Below are positions 23,850 through 34,400 of a DNA stretch of 64,000 nucleotides, in pieces. A program made the translations under genes and the position numbers. The DNA comes from Physcomitrium patens. Its lineage: Eukaryota; Streptophyta; Bryopsida; Funariales; Funariaceae. Location: NCBI RefSeq assembly GCF_000002425.4, contig NC_037270.1, forward strand, positions 15,399,178-15,463,177, given 5' to 3'. Each line of letters starts with the position of its first letter. Position 1 is the first letter of the stretch. Below the pieces are notes generated by a model that searched no databases, was not told the origin of the DNA, and worked only from the letters and a program-made list of their open reading frames with translations.

Positions 23850-25330
23850 GCCATTATATAAATTCTTCCATTGTCAAGTTGTTGGTGTTGATGGAACGAT
23901 GGAGAGTTACTAGCATAATTAGATGTTGAGTGGTATTAAAGAAAAATGGTGAATGATCAATACTTGCTTGAATACTATCATTATAAATAAACTCCAAGGA
24001 TATCAAGTATTTATCCCAATTATTATGATGAACCGCTACAAATGCCCGCACCATATCTGGTCTGATTTGCACACTATGTTTATCTATTTATTTAGAGATG
24101 GAAGGCTATAAATATGAAAATTTATGTATCTAATAGCTTAAATAAGGCTTACCAAAAACTTCTTTTCAAGCCTGGATTTCAATCTGAAATGATGACACAA
24201 GATAATCCATGGTGATAAAAGACACTATCAAAGGAGACTTGTACAAATACTAAGGCATTAATATTCAAGCACACCACGACCAAGTGAAGTTTCTTTGAGA
24301 ATTGATCAATAAAGACAATAATTATGGTATAATTATAAAGCGTCTGTGGCAAATACATAATGAGATCTATAGTCACTTGCTTTCAACATGTTGTAAGTAG
24401 TAAAATTGGCTATAATAGTCTAAGAGACAATATGTTGTATGATTTATTACGTTGGCATAATTCATAGAAGCATACAAAGGCTTGAACATCACAATCCAAA
24501 CCTGTCCAAAATCATGTCCTTGAGAACTATTCTAAAGTCTTTTCTTGTCCCAGATGTCCAAAAATTGGGATGACATGTCTTTCTTGAAGTATACACGTTT
24601 GGAGTATAGCATTGTTGGATACATAAATTCTCTTCTTGAAATAGAGCAAGCCATCACTAAAAATGTAATCTTAATATTGTATATTATCCACCTTTAATTG
24701 ATTGCTAATCATCTTCAAATAAGCATCTTGATACATAGCTTCTTTCTATTCTATCTCTTTTATTAGATTTGAAATGAAACTATTAGTGGTTTCAAATTTT
24801 GTCTTGTCTTCAAATTTGTCTTTCAAGTCTAGTCTCCATAATAAGCTATTTGATACAATATATTGTTGCCTTTGCTCGTACTTAAGATGAATATCAAAAA
24901 AGTGCAACTATTCTTCATAACAATGATGTTGCAAATTCATATTTTTTAAATGTAAATCATGTAGTAAGGATCAATAGTCAGTCAAAACAACCATTGACTT
25001 TTCCAATAGATAGTGTTTCCACATCTTTGTGGCATATACAATTGCTATTTGTTCTCGAGTACATGTAAAGTAATTGCGTTCTTCCCTTCTGAGCTTGCAT
25101 GATTCATATGCGACATGTTGAAAGCCCCTACTAAAGTCTTATTGAAGGACCACTTTAATAGTAAAGTTTGAACTATCAATGTTAAGCATAAAAAGGAGTT
25201 TAGGATCATTTGATTGCAATATTGGAATAGTAATGAGTGCCTCCTTCAACTTATTAAAGGCATTTTGCTGCTCCAATTTCCATTCAAATGAAATATCTTT
25301 CTTCAATATGTTTGTTAATGAGACAACAAT
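23850..25330 (-). pseudogene. RNase H and integrase of Z
   Basis: Reading down from 25330, the RT/RNase H junction (FEWKLEQQNAFNKLKEAL), an RNase H segment, an integrase zinc-region relic (FGHLGQEKTL) and two open pieces of integrase core are visible. These are 24179-24376 (IIIVFIDQFSKKLHLV, ending CVIISD, the second-Asp region) and 23854-24072 (WDKYLISLEFIYNDSIQASI). Stops and frameshifts are frequent. Sequence between 23290 and 23850 is not clearly assignable and holds no gene I recognise. Confidence 0.65.
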
Positions 25331-25365
25331 GTGAATAAATTCTCAATATTAAGATCAATATAAGG

Positions 25366-25488
25366 TCAATATTAGGGATATCTTAATATGGTGGTTCCAA
25401 AAGTTGTATTAGTGGTGGAAAAGACAACCAAAAAGATAGAATGGATAGAGCAACTTATACGAGAATATTAAGATATCCCTAATATTGA
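25366..25488. repeat. 24-bp perfect inverted repeat in Z
   Basis: The arms at 25366-25389 and 25465-25488 are exact reverse complements of each other. They contain ATTAGGGATATC and are separated by 75 bp. A third partial copy (TATCCCTAATATTGGCC) follows at 25490. The stretch lies where Z's RT core should be. It may be a small foldback element or the scar of a rearrangement. Confidence 0.7.
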
Positions 25489-25509
25489 TATCCCTAATAT
25501 TGGCCTTTG

Positions 25510-25829
25510 ACGCCTTTACTAGACAGCATCATTTTTTTTGCTTTGACTCATTATCCACTTGATGAGTTTTAAGACTATGAATCTATCTTATCTTACTCGT
25601 GCTTAAATTATAAAATTTTTAACAACCTAGAATCTAATGACTTGATTCTCAATAATATAAACACAATCCCTTTTACACCAATATTTGTCATCTTTGTCGT
25701 GTCAATGATCCTTATAAGGCATCAATCTCTATTGGCATTGATAATTATCCTATAGTATTAGATAGTAGCATAAGACTTTGTATTATGAGTTAAGTTCCAT
25801 GATTTTTGAAATCTATGGCATCGACCTTC
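25510..25829 (-). pseudogene. C-terminal gag piece of Z
   Basis: Reading down from 25829, the translation continues the gag of 38797-39577 after removal of Y. Around the junction it reads LQTFEETI...DFKN, resembling the TLNEAISQAVKCDN region of B gag. Heavy decay leaves no open frame. The short stretch to 25510 is AT-rich. Confidence 0.5.
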
Positions 25830-26379
25830 TGTCACGGACATATATTTACTATAATTGTTATCTAGGTGATATGAATAGGTAGAAGTAGATAAAAGTAGAT
25901 TAATTTCATAATACCTTCTAGGAAAGCTTTCTAAAAGCTTTATAGATGCTGTTTTGATTTTATATGTATTTATACTTGATTGGTAGGTTAGAAGCTTGGT
26001 CATCAAGTTAATCACATGCCACACGTGTTGATAGCTTGTAGAACAAGCTAATTATATGGTACACACATAGAAAATTTACCTTGCAAGTTAAGATATTTAT
26101 TGTGCAAAGTCAACACATTTTTGGAGGTCCTATAGAACGTCACCATGTAGCTCTTAGGTAGATAGTATATATTGAGGCAAGAGTGAAGCCTTCTTCACTC
26201 TTGTCAACTCCTTTCTTGCTTGTAGTCTAGTTTCAAGGGTCTTTAGTTTTTTTGTCTTTTGGCAATAACCATTCCAGTTTCTTTCTTAATATATATATTT
26301 AATTAATTTTATTTTGTCATCTTTCTTGGAAAAAAGTTTCACTTGTTTATTTATTTTTATCAACTTCTTATTCATGATA
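25830..26379 (+). repeat. 5' LTR of Y
   Basis: The LTR begins TGTCACGGACATA and ends TTCATGATA. The TATA-like TATATATT is at 26166-26173, followed by an inverted repeat GGCAAGAGTGAAG / CTTCACTCTTGTC (26177-26205). Its second arm lies where the RNA should start, about 31 nt after TATA. Confidence 0.87.
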
Positions 26380-26381
26380 GA

Positions 26382-26393
26382 TTGACAAGAATG
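26382..26393 (+). promoter_or_regulatory. Self-primer binding site of Y
   Basis: TTGACAAGAATG lies 2 nt after the 5' LTR. It is the reverse complement of CACTCTTGTCAA (26196-26207) at 11 of 12 positions, and the mismatch is a G-to-A change. This fits Tf1/sushi-type priming by the element's own RNA 5' end. Confidence 0.7.
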
Positions 26394-26398
26394 CACTT

Positions 26399-26508
26399 AC
26401 AATATTAGAGCTTTGTCTACTCTTGATTAAGAGCCGATTATTCCTTTCTCTTGATAAGACATGAGCATATTAAAAGTTACAGATTACCCTCTTCTAAACT
26501 AATATTGT
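26399..26508 (+). repeat. Leader module of Y (single copy)
   Basis: The module is closed by ACAATATTAG (26399-26408) and CTAATATTGT (26499-26508), 10 of 10 paired. The inner hairpins are AAGAG/CTCTT around CCGATTATTCC, and TTAAAAG/CTTCTAA around TTACAGATTACCCT. It has the same plan as the modules of X and B. Confidence 0.72.
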
Positions 26509-26591
26509 TCTTAATATTTTCTTTATTTTCAAGTCCTTTCTTCTATTTGTATTGAGTGATATTAAACATCTTCTCTTTTTTAAGAGTTAAC

Positions 26592-27596
26592 ATGTCAGAA
26601 TTTAGTGAAATAAAGAGTGCAATGGCACAAATGTAAGAATAATTGAAGGATTTAATGCTTACGATGTATCAACTCAATTTACCACCACAAGCAGCAACAA
26701 GATTGGCAGGAAGTGAAGATATAGAAATAATTGGAGCTGCTTCAACATCTGCACCAAATCATGTTCCTTCTCCTATGATGGAACGCCCTTCCAATATTAG
26801 AGAACCAAAAATTACCCTACACGAGAAGTTTGACTACACCAAATCAAAGTTTAGAAGATTTATCAATCAAGTACAACTTGTGATTGAACTTCAACTCCAA
26901 AGCTATCAAACTCTAAGATCGCAAGTTAAATTTATTGGTACGCTTCTTTCAAGTTTAGCATTAACATGGTTTTTATCTTTTCTTGAATGATGAGATCCAA
27001 TATTGGATAATTTGGAGACGTTTTTGGTAGAGTTTCGATCCGTGTATGGAGAGCATGATGCAATTCATGTTGCAACTAATGAAATCCATATTTTGCAACA
27101 AGATAATTAATCAGTAATATTATATTCTTTATAGTTTCAACAACTTGCAACTGATATTAAGTGGAATGATGTTGTACTTATTAACCAATTTTTCTACCGA
27201 TTACAATATGAGGTAAAAAAATCAATGCTCAACTTACTTGATCTTCATACATTCAGTCAAGCAATTGACTTTGTTGTGAAGTATGACAATCATTTTTTTG
27301 AATTTCAATATGAGAATTGTATAAGTAGATCCCAACGTTACTATAAATCAATAGCAACACCAACATCTCTTCAACACATACATTTGGAAGTAGAGGATAT
27401 GCAAATTGATGTGGTATGTTTCAAACCTCTTATTGAGTAAAAAAAGATTAGTCATTGTTAGGAAGGATAATGCTTATATTGTGGAGAACCTAAGTACATT
27501 GTTCAACATTGTCCAAAGAAACGATACAACTATAAAATAAGAAGTATGGCTATCAAAGAAGATAGTATGTTGAAAAATGAGTTTGTCTAGCTACAA
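26592..27596 (+). pseudogene. gag of Y, degraded
   Basis: The ATG at 26592 (MSEFSEIKSAMAQM) is followed by an early stop. A long open piece runs 26643-26990 and another 27225-27440 (TFSQAIDFVVKYDNHFFEFQ). The zinc knuckle near 27475-27520 reads CLYCGEPKYIVQHC. The His position is replaced by Tyr, so metal binding is probably lost. The layout follows X gag. Confidence 0.8.
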
Positions 27597-29387
27597 TAGG
27601 GACCACGTGGCAGGAACCTTATACAACACCTAGTGAAGGTCCTATTCTTTCCTTAGAACCCTCTCTTTATTTTACGATAAATGTTATTTTAGGACCTAAA
27701 TATCACAAAGCCTCTACCTTATTAGATTTAGGAGCCTCAACATGTTTCTTAGATGAAGGATTTGCTAAAAGACATAGCATATTTTTAATGAAGAAAACTA
27801 AACATATTCATGTAGAAGTCATAGATGGTTGTCCGTTGTCTTTAGGAGATGTTACTCATGAAATCTTTCCTATAGAAGTAGCAACTAATGGTCATAGTAG
27901 CTTTGTAATATTTAATATCATTAGATCTCCCTCTAATCTAGTGATTTTAGATTTATCATGGCTAAAAAAATATAATCCTAAAATAGATTAGACTTCTCGT
28001 AGTCTTGATTTTTTTGAAAGTATAATTAAGAACATAGTTAATCAAGTAGAAAGTTATAAGTCTAATACAATTAAACCTGTATTTGTAGGTGCAAGAGCTT
28101 TCTTGCATGCTACAAAAGAAGGATCACCTTGTGTCATCTATGATACATTTGTTTCTATTGATGGAAAGACTTCAAGTAAAATTCCAAGCTAATATCAAGA
28201 TTTTCAAGATGTATTTGATATGAAGAATGTGAATATTCTTCTGGAGCATCATTCCTATGACTGCTTAATTGACCTTCAAGAAGGAGCACAACAACCATTT
28301 GGACCAATCTACAATTTATCACAAAATGAATTGGCTGAACTCAAGGAGTATATTAAAGAGAATTTGGCCAAGAACTTCATATGCTATTCCAAATCACCAG
28401 CAAGAGCTCTAATTTTATTTGTGAAGAAAAATGATGGATCATTACAGATGTGTGTCGATTATTGAGGATTCAACAAAATCACCATCAAGAATAAAAACCC
28501 GCTATCTTTGATATCTGGACTCTTTGATCAATTGAATCAAGCTAAGATTTATACAAAAATAGATCTACAAAGAGCATACATTTTGATATGCATCAAAGAA
28601 GAAGATGAATGGAAGACTGCATTTTAAACAAGGTATGGACATTTTGAATACAATGTCATGCCTTTTGGACTTACAAATGCACTAGTAGCATTCCAAAATC
28701 TAATGAATGATGTCTTTTGGGAGTTTTTAGATGATTTTGTTGTTTGTTACCTAGACAATATCTTAATCTATTTTAAAAATACAGAAGAATATGAACTTCA
28801 TATTCGTTGTGTATTACAAAAACTAAGAGATGTGGGACTCTATGCCAAGATAAAAAAGTGTGTATTTCACACTACTCAAGTCGACTTCTTAAGATACATC
28901 ATTTCAAATGATGGACTTATGATGGATCCTAAAAAATTTCAAGCTATTATGGATTGAAAGTTCCAAAAAACGGTAAGAGATGTCTAATTTTTTTGGGATT
29001 TGCCAACTAATATCGGATCTTCATGAAAGACTTCCCTCAAGTTGCAGCTCCACTTACACGTTTGACTTATAAAGACAATCTTCAATGGAATCAAGAAGCA
29101 ACAGTAGCATTTGAAGGTTTGAAAACAGACTTTGATTTTGCACCAAACTTGTATTGCATCAATTTTTCTAAGCCATTTTCTATGGAAACAAATGCATCAG
29201 ACTTTGCTTTGAGTGCCGTATTGTCACAAATAGAAAAAAATGAAAAACTTCATCCAATAGCTTTTCATTCTAGAAAATTTTTAGCAGCCGAGATCAACTA
29301 AGAGATTCATAAGAAAGAACTTCTTGCAATCATAGATTTGTTTCAAGAATGGTGACATTATCTAGAAGGTGCTCCTAGTCTAGTCAC
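27597..29387 (+). pseudogene. Protease, RT and RNase H start of Y pol
   Basis: Protease LLDLGASTCFLDEGF (Ser of DSG changed to Leu) lies around 27720-27760. RT shows NFICYSKSPARALILFVKK, MPFGLTNALVAFQ and a YLDN in place of YLDD at 28749-28760. RNase H begins METNASDFALSAVLSQ. Stops occur near 28461, 28627 and 28957. The gene is cut at 29387 by X inside RNase H (LEGAPSLVT) and resumes at 35892. Confidence 0.85.
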
Positions 29388-29850
29388 TGTTAGGGACATA
29401 GTCCTTAGACCTTTCTAGAGACAAGTTTCTAGAACCTTCTAGAAAGAAGTCTCTAGAAACTTCTAGAAGATTCCTTGAATATTCTCTTAGAATATTCTTT
29501 AAAGATTCCCTAAAGATTCCCTAAAGATTCTCTTAGAAGGCTCTAGAAGATTCTTAGAATATTCTAATAGATTCTAGGAAGTTACTTGAGAAGCTTCCTA
29601 GCTCTTGGGTAGTTGCTCGAGAAGCTTCATAGTTCTTGGGAAGCTTCTTAATGCGCTTCCTTAGAACCATAGGCCAGTAGTATATATAGGAATCGAGGCT
29701 GAAGAGTTCTTCAGTCTCGACAATACATCTCTTGAAGCTCTAGCTCAATTCTCTTGGCGTTGCTCTTGTACTCATCTGATAATCTAGTACTTGTCATTTC
29801 TTCTTGAACTTCTTGTTTAGATTTCTTGTTTGTATTTTTGGTCCGTGACA
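29388..29850 (+). repeat. 5' LTR of X
   Basis: This 463-bp LTR has one more copy of an 11-bp unit (CCTAAAGATTC, near 29508-29530) than the 3' LTR, which explains the full length difference. TATATATAGG is at 29681-29690. Repeated TTCTAGAA and AGATTC motifs fill the U3 part. Confidence 0.93.
29681..29723 (+). promoter_or_regulatory. X core promoter and start-site inverted repeat
   Basis: The TATA box is at 29681. Then TCGAGGCTGAAGA (U3 side) and TCTTCAGTCTCGA form a 13-bp inverted repeat with one G-T mismatch (a G-U pair in RNA). AGTCTCGACAA starts 32 nt after TATA and is the likely first sequence of the RNA. It is complementary to the site at 29853-29863. Confidence 0.68.
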
Positions 29851-29852
29851 GT

Positions 29853-29863
29853 TTGTCGAGACT
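29853..29863 (+). promoter_or_regulatory. Self-primer binding site of X
   Basis: TTGTCGAGACT lies 2 nt after the 5' LTR. It is a perfect 11-nt reverse complement of AGTCTCGACAA (29713-29723) in the same LTR. Tf1/sushi-type elements prime reverse transcription with the first 11 or so nucleotides of their own RNA; position and length fit that mechanism. Confidence 0.78.
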
Positions 29864-29874
29864 ACCTTTATTTT

Positions 29875-30248
29875 AATATCAGAGCTGAATCCTTCTTGTT
29901 TGAGAGCGGATTACCCCTCTTCTTGAAGGTATTCTAGCGCTTTAGGGGTTGCGGATTACCTTCCTCTAAACTGATATTTTCTCAATCACAATATCAGAGC
30001 TTAGTTCTTTGAGGCAGAGAGTGGACTACCCCTTTCCTTGGAGATACTTGAGCATTCTAAGGGTTGCGGATTACCCTCTCTTGGACTGATATTAATTCCT
30101 TCTTTTTGTTTAGCATAGCTAGTTAAAAAGACTGTTAACATCGATTTCAGAGCTTTGCCTTCTTGATAGAGTGCGGATTACCCCTCTTCTCGAAAGCATT
30201 GAGGCATTTTTAGAGGTTGCGGATTATCCTCCTCTAAAACTGAAATCG
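29875..30248 (+). repeat. Three leader modules of X
   Basis: The modules are at 29875-29978, 29990-30093 and 30142-30248 (104, 104 and 107 bp). The closing stems are AATATCAG/CTGATATT twice and CGATTTCAG/CTGAAATCG in the third, a paired change. Each contains a short hairpin around CGGATTACCC (or TGGACTACCC) and an 8-bp hairpin around TTGCGGATTACC. The second-hairpin arms are TTTAGGGG/CCTCTAAA, TCTAAGGG/CTCTTGGA and TTTAGAGG/CCTCTAAA. Confidence 0.8.
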
Positions 30249-30367
30249 TTTAGTGTTTTTTTTCTTTTCTCCGAGTAGGTTTTAGTGACAGGTAGTGCTA
30301 CAATTTTCTCCAAGAGACTTAGCAATTTCTTCTTCTCTCAAAATTTTAATCCATCTATTCTCTAAAT

Positions 30368-31417
30368 ATGGAAGTAGACCAGATCATAGACAGTGCATCT
30401 CCACAAGTAGACAATAGAGTGGCAACTCTTGTAGATCTTCAAGCTCTTATGAATAGTGTACGAAAGGAGATTGCATTTCTTCGCAATCCAAGTAAAGAAC
30501 CTCAAATTGATCTAGTGACCGAAGAAGCTAGACGCGAAATTCATAGCCTACAACAAGAGATTATTCGACTGAGAGAAGCAAGACATGTATTACATATGAC
30601 CTCTATGGATATTTCAAAGATTAGTACGAAAGAACCAAAAGCGAGTATGCCAGACAAGTTTGACGGAATAAGAGCCAACTTTCGAGGTTTTGTGCAACAA
30701 GTACGGCTTTACCTACGCCTATACCCTTCTCGTTATCCGAATGGATTTACCCAGGTTGCTTTCATAGGTACTCTTCTATCAGGAAATGCTCGCTCTTGGT
30801 TTGCTCCACTATTGGAGAAGGATTCTCCAATATTGTACGATCTAGAGGCTTTCATAGAGAGACTTACTACTGCGTTTGGAGATAGTGATCGAGAAAGAGT
30901 GGCTGAAAGAAAGATACAAAATCTGCGACAAGGATCACGTTCTACTGCAATCTATGCTGCAGAATTTCAACAGCTTACATGTGATCTTGATTGGAATGAT
31001 AAGGCATTCATGACACGATTTCGATATGGACTGAGAGATGATATCAAGAACTTATTGATCACCATGCCTAGGGCGGATACTTTAGAAGAACTTATATCTC
31101 AGGCAATTATTTGTGACAACTGCCTCTTTGAATTACGACAAGAAAGACGATCAGGCTGGAGAAATGATGGAGCATTTGCTACATTTTCAAAAGGTCCAGA
31201 GAATCACTCCACAAATCTTGAACCCATGCAAATTGATGCGGTACGTTTCAAACCCCTCACAGTTGAGGAAAAGAAGCGACGGTTTGAACAAAACTTGTGT
31301 TTATATTGTGGAGAAGCGGGCCATAAAGCTGTAGATTGTCGGAAGAAACAGAAGCCTCAAACAACAAGACTCAGGAGTACAAGCATGCAGGAAAACAAGG
31401 ACGCCCAGCCACAATAG
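30368..31417 (+). CDS. Gag polyprotein of X (intact)
   Basis: 349 codons run from ATG to TAG without a stop. The N-terminal third has a heptad-like segment (EIHSLQQEIIRLREAR) that may form a coiled coil. The middle is a retrotransposon Gag capsid-like region (GFVQQVRLYLRLYP, FIGTLLSGNARSWF, LRDDIKNLLITMP). A perfect zinc knuckle CLYCGEAGHKAVDC spans residues 311-324. Gag would form particles and bind the RNA, perhaps the leader modules. The last 91 nt overlap the pol frame, which lies in -1. It is the only intact gag in the window. The ATG follows the leader directly, and the length agrees with B and Y gag. Confidence 0.9.
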   Translation: MEVDQIIDSASPQVDNRVATLVDLQALMNSVRKEIAFLRNPSKEPQIDLVTEEARREIHSLQQEIIRLREARHVLHMTSMDISKISTKEPKASMPDKFDGIRANFRGFVQQVRLYLRLYPSRYPNGFTQVAFIGTLLSGNARSWFAPLLEKDSPILYDLEAFIERLTTAFGDSDRERVAERKIQNLRQGSRSTAIYAAEFQQLTCDLDWNDKAFMTRFRYGLRDDIKNLLITMPRADTLEELISQAIICDNCLFELRQERRSGWRNDGAFATFSKGPENHSTNLEPMQIDAVRFKPLTVEEKKRRFEQNLCLYCGEAGHKAVDCRKKQKPQTTRLRSTSMQENKDAQPQ

Positions 31418-34400
31418 GGACCGTGCAGCTGAACATCTCAACATCCAAAATTAATCAAGGTCCCTTTCTCTCAGTTCAACCTTCAGATTGTTTTATGGTA
31501 CCTTTACATCTGGGTATTCAAGAACTACAAGTCGATGCTTTATTAGACTCGGGTGCATCCGCTTGCTTTATAGATGAAGAGTTTGCCAAGCTTCACAATA
31601 TTTCTCTTGTAAAGAAACTTAAGCCTGTCCATGTAGAAGTCATAGACGGACGACCATTGTCTTCGGGCAATGTTATCCATGAAACTAAACCATTGAAGGT
31701 ACGTCTTGAAAACCATGAGAGCAATATTGTGTTTAATGTTATCAAGACCCCTTCATGTCCTATCATTTTGGGACTATCTTGGCTTGATAGATATAATCCA
31801 TTCATAGATTGGAAGTTGCGGAAAGTGACATTTCCAACAAACTCCTTGAAGGTGGAATCTGCCAAAACAATGTCTAGAAACAAATTCTTGTTTATAGGTG
31901 CAAGGGCTTTCATGAAGGAAGCCAAGCAAAATACACCTCTTGTCATCTTCGCAACTCCGACTCGAGAAGATGCAACTCCGACTTTGGTTATTCCAAAGCA
32001 GTATGAAGAATTCAAAGATGTCTTTGAAAAGAAGAATGCTGATATGCTGCCAGAGCATTGACCCTATGACTGTGCCATTGAATTACAAGAAGGAGCACAA
32101 CCACCTTTTGGACCAATCTACAATTTGTCGTAGACAGAGTTGACTGAGTTGCGGAAGTACATTGACGAGAATCTAGCCAAGAACTTCATCCATCATTCGA
32201 AGTCGCCAGTTGGGGCACCAATCTTATTTGTGAAGAAGAAGGATGGCTCACTACGGATGTGCGTGGACTATCGAGGTCTCAACAAGGTGACAAAAAAGAA
32301 TCGCTACCCACTGTCTTTGATCTCTGGTCTTCTAGAACAACTTAGGCGTGCAAGGATCTTTACAAAGATTGACCTAAGGGGAGCTTATAACCTTGTGCGA
32401 ATTAAGGAAGGAGATGAATGGAAGACAGCGTTCCGAACAAGGTATGGCCATTTTGAATACAATGTCATGCCATTTGGTCTTACTAATGTTCCAGCGGTCT
32501 TTCAACATATGATGAATGACATCTTTCGAGAGCATCTAGATGATTTTGTTGTCATCTATCTAGATGATATTTTGATATTTTCTAAGAACGAGGAAGAACA
32601 TGAGAAGCACGTTCGTCTGGTACTCAAAAAACTACGGGAACGAGGACTCTATGCCAAATTGGAGAAGTGCTTATTTCACCAAACTGAGATGGAGTTTTTG
32701 GGATTCATCGCGACTATGGAAGGCTTGAAGATGGATCCAAAGAAGGTGGAAGCAATCATGTCTTGGGAAGTTCCGAAGACGGTTAGGAACGTACAATGTT
32801 TTCTTGGATTTGCTAACTACTATCAGATCTTCATCAAAAATTATTCTCAAGTTGCTGCCCCCCTCACTCGGTTAACGCGTAAGGACAAGCTCAAATGGAG
32901 ACCTATCGCAGAAAAAGCATTTCAAGATTTGAAGATGGTATTTACTACAGCTCCAATCTTGGTACATCCGGACTTTACAAAGGCCTTTTATTTGGAGACA
33001 GATGCTTCGGATTTTGCTTTGGGAGCTGTACTTTCACAGATGGGCGTAGATGAGAAGCTCCATCCAGTTGCGTTCTATTCTCAAAAATTCTCTGCTGCTG
33101 AGATCAACTATGAGATCCACGATAAGGAACTCCTTGCTATAGTAGATTCTTTCCAAGAGTGGCGCCACTTTCTCGAAGGAACTGCACATCCAGTGACCGT
33201 GTATACGGATCACAAGAATTTGGAATATTTTATGTCGGCTCGGATTTTGAATCGGCGTCAAGCTTGATGGAGTATGTCGCTATCCAGGTTTGACTTTGTT
33301 ATTACTTATCGGCCTGGGAAGCAATAAGGGTTGTCCGATGCATTATCAAGGAGATCATATCTCGTGCCAAAGGCTAGAGATGCAGCATTTGATCAACAGT
33401 GCATGACATTGTTGAAGCCAGAGAAATTTCGGCTCAACACAGCTATTGTACCAATTGATGCTGACTTCCTCGACTAGGTACGGGCCGCAACCATTGAAGA
33501 TTCTCTAGCCCTTGATATCAAGCAACATGCTAGTGATGATAAATTCAAGATGGAAGGAGATCTAGTATATTTTGAAGAGCAGTTGTATATCCCAAAAGGG
33601 CCAACACGACTCCGAGTTCTTCAATCTCGTCATGACTTTCCAGCTACGGGACATTTTGGATTCAATAAGACCTTGGAACTTATTTCCCGCAATTTCTAGT
33701 AGCCTCAAATGTGGAAGGATGTGAAAGATTTTGTTGTATCTTGTGACATTTGTTCAAGATCCAAAAACCCTCGACATCGGCCTTATGGACTTCTACAGCC
33801 ATTGCCTATTCCGCGCCGACCATGGTCTTCGGTTTCCATGGACTTTATTATGGATCTACCACCATCGAATTCATTTGACAGCATTTTTGTTGTCGTAGAC
33901 CGGCTTACAAAGATGGCGTATTTTGTCCCTTGCAAGAAGACATCGTCAAGCGAAGACACAGCAAGACTCTTTCTTGATAATGTGTATCGATATCATGGTC
34001 TACCAGATGATATCGTATCGGATCGAGGAACCCAGTTTGTGTCAAAGTTTTGGAAATCTCTTTTTGAAATATTGAAGGTAGATATCAAGCTTTCTTCGAC
34101 ATTTCATCCTCAAACGGACGGCCAAACAGAACGGGTGAATCAAGTTTTAGAGCAATATTTACGTTGCACCATCAACTATCAACAAGATGATTGGGTCGCA
34201 TATCTACCGCTAGCCGAGTTCGCATATAACAACACCCTTCATGCGTCAACTCAACAAACGCCATTCTTTTCCAATTATGGATACCATCCGAAGCTTGACT
34301 TATGCAGTTCGTCAACGATTAACAATCCGGCAGCTGAAGGATTGGTGAAGGAGCTTTCGCAGCTTCAAACTACATTGAAGCTTCAATTGCAAATTGCCCA

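Noticed and set aside
29877..29885. TATCAGAGC in the X leader resembles the initiator-Met tRNA primer site
   Set aside because: It lies 26 nt from the LTR, occurs twice in the leader as part of the module stem, and is not kept in the B, Y or third X modules. The site 2 nt after the LTR pairs with the element's own RNA start instead.
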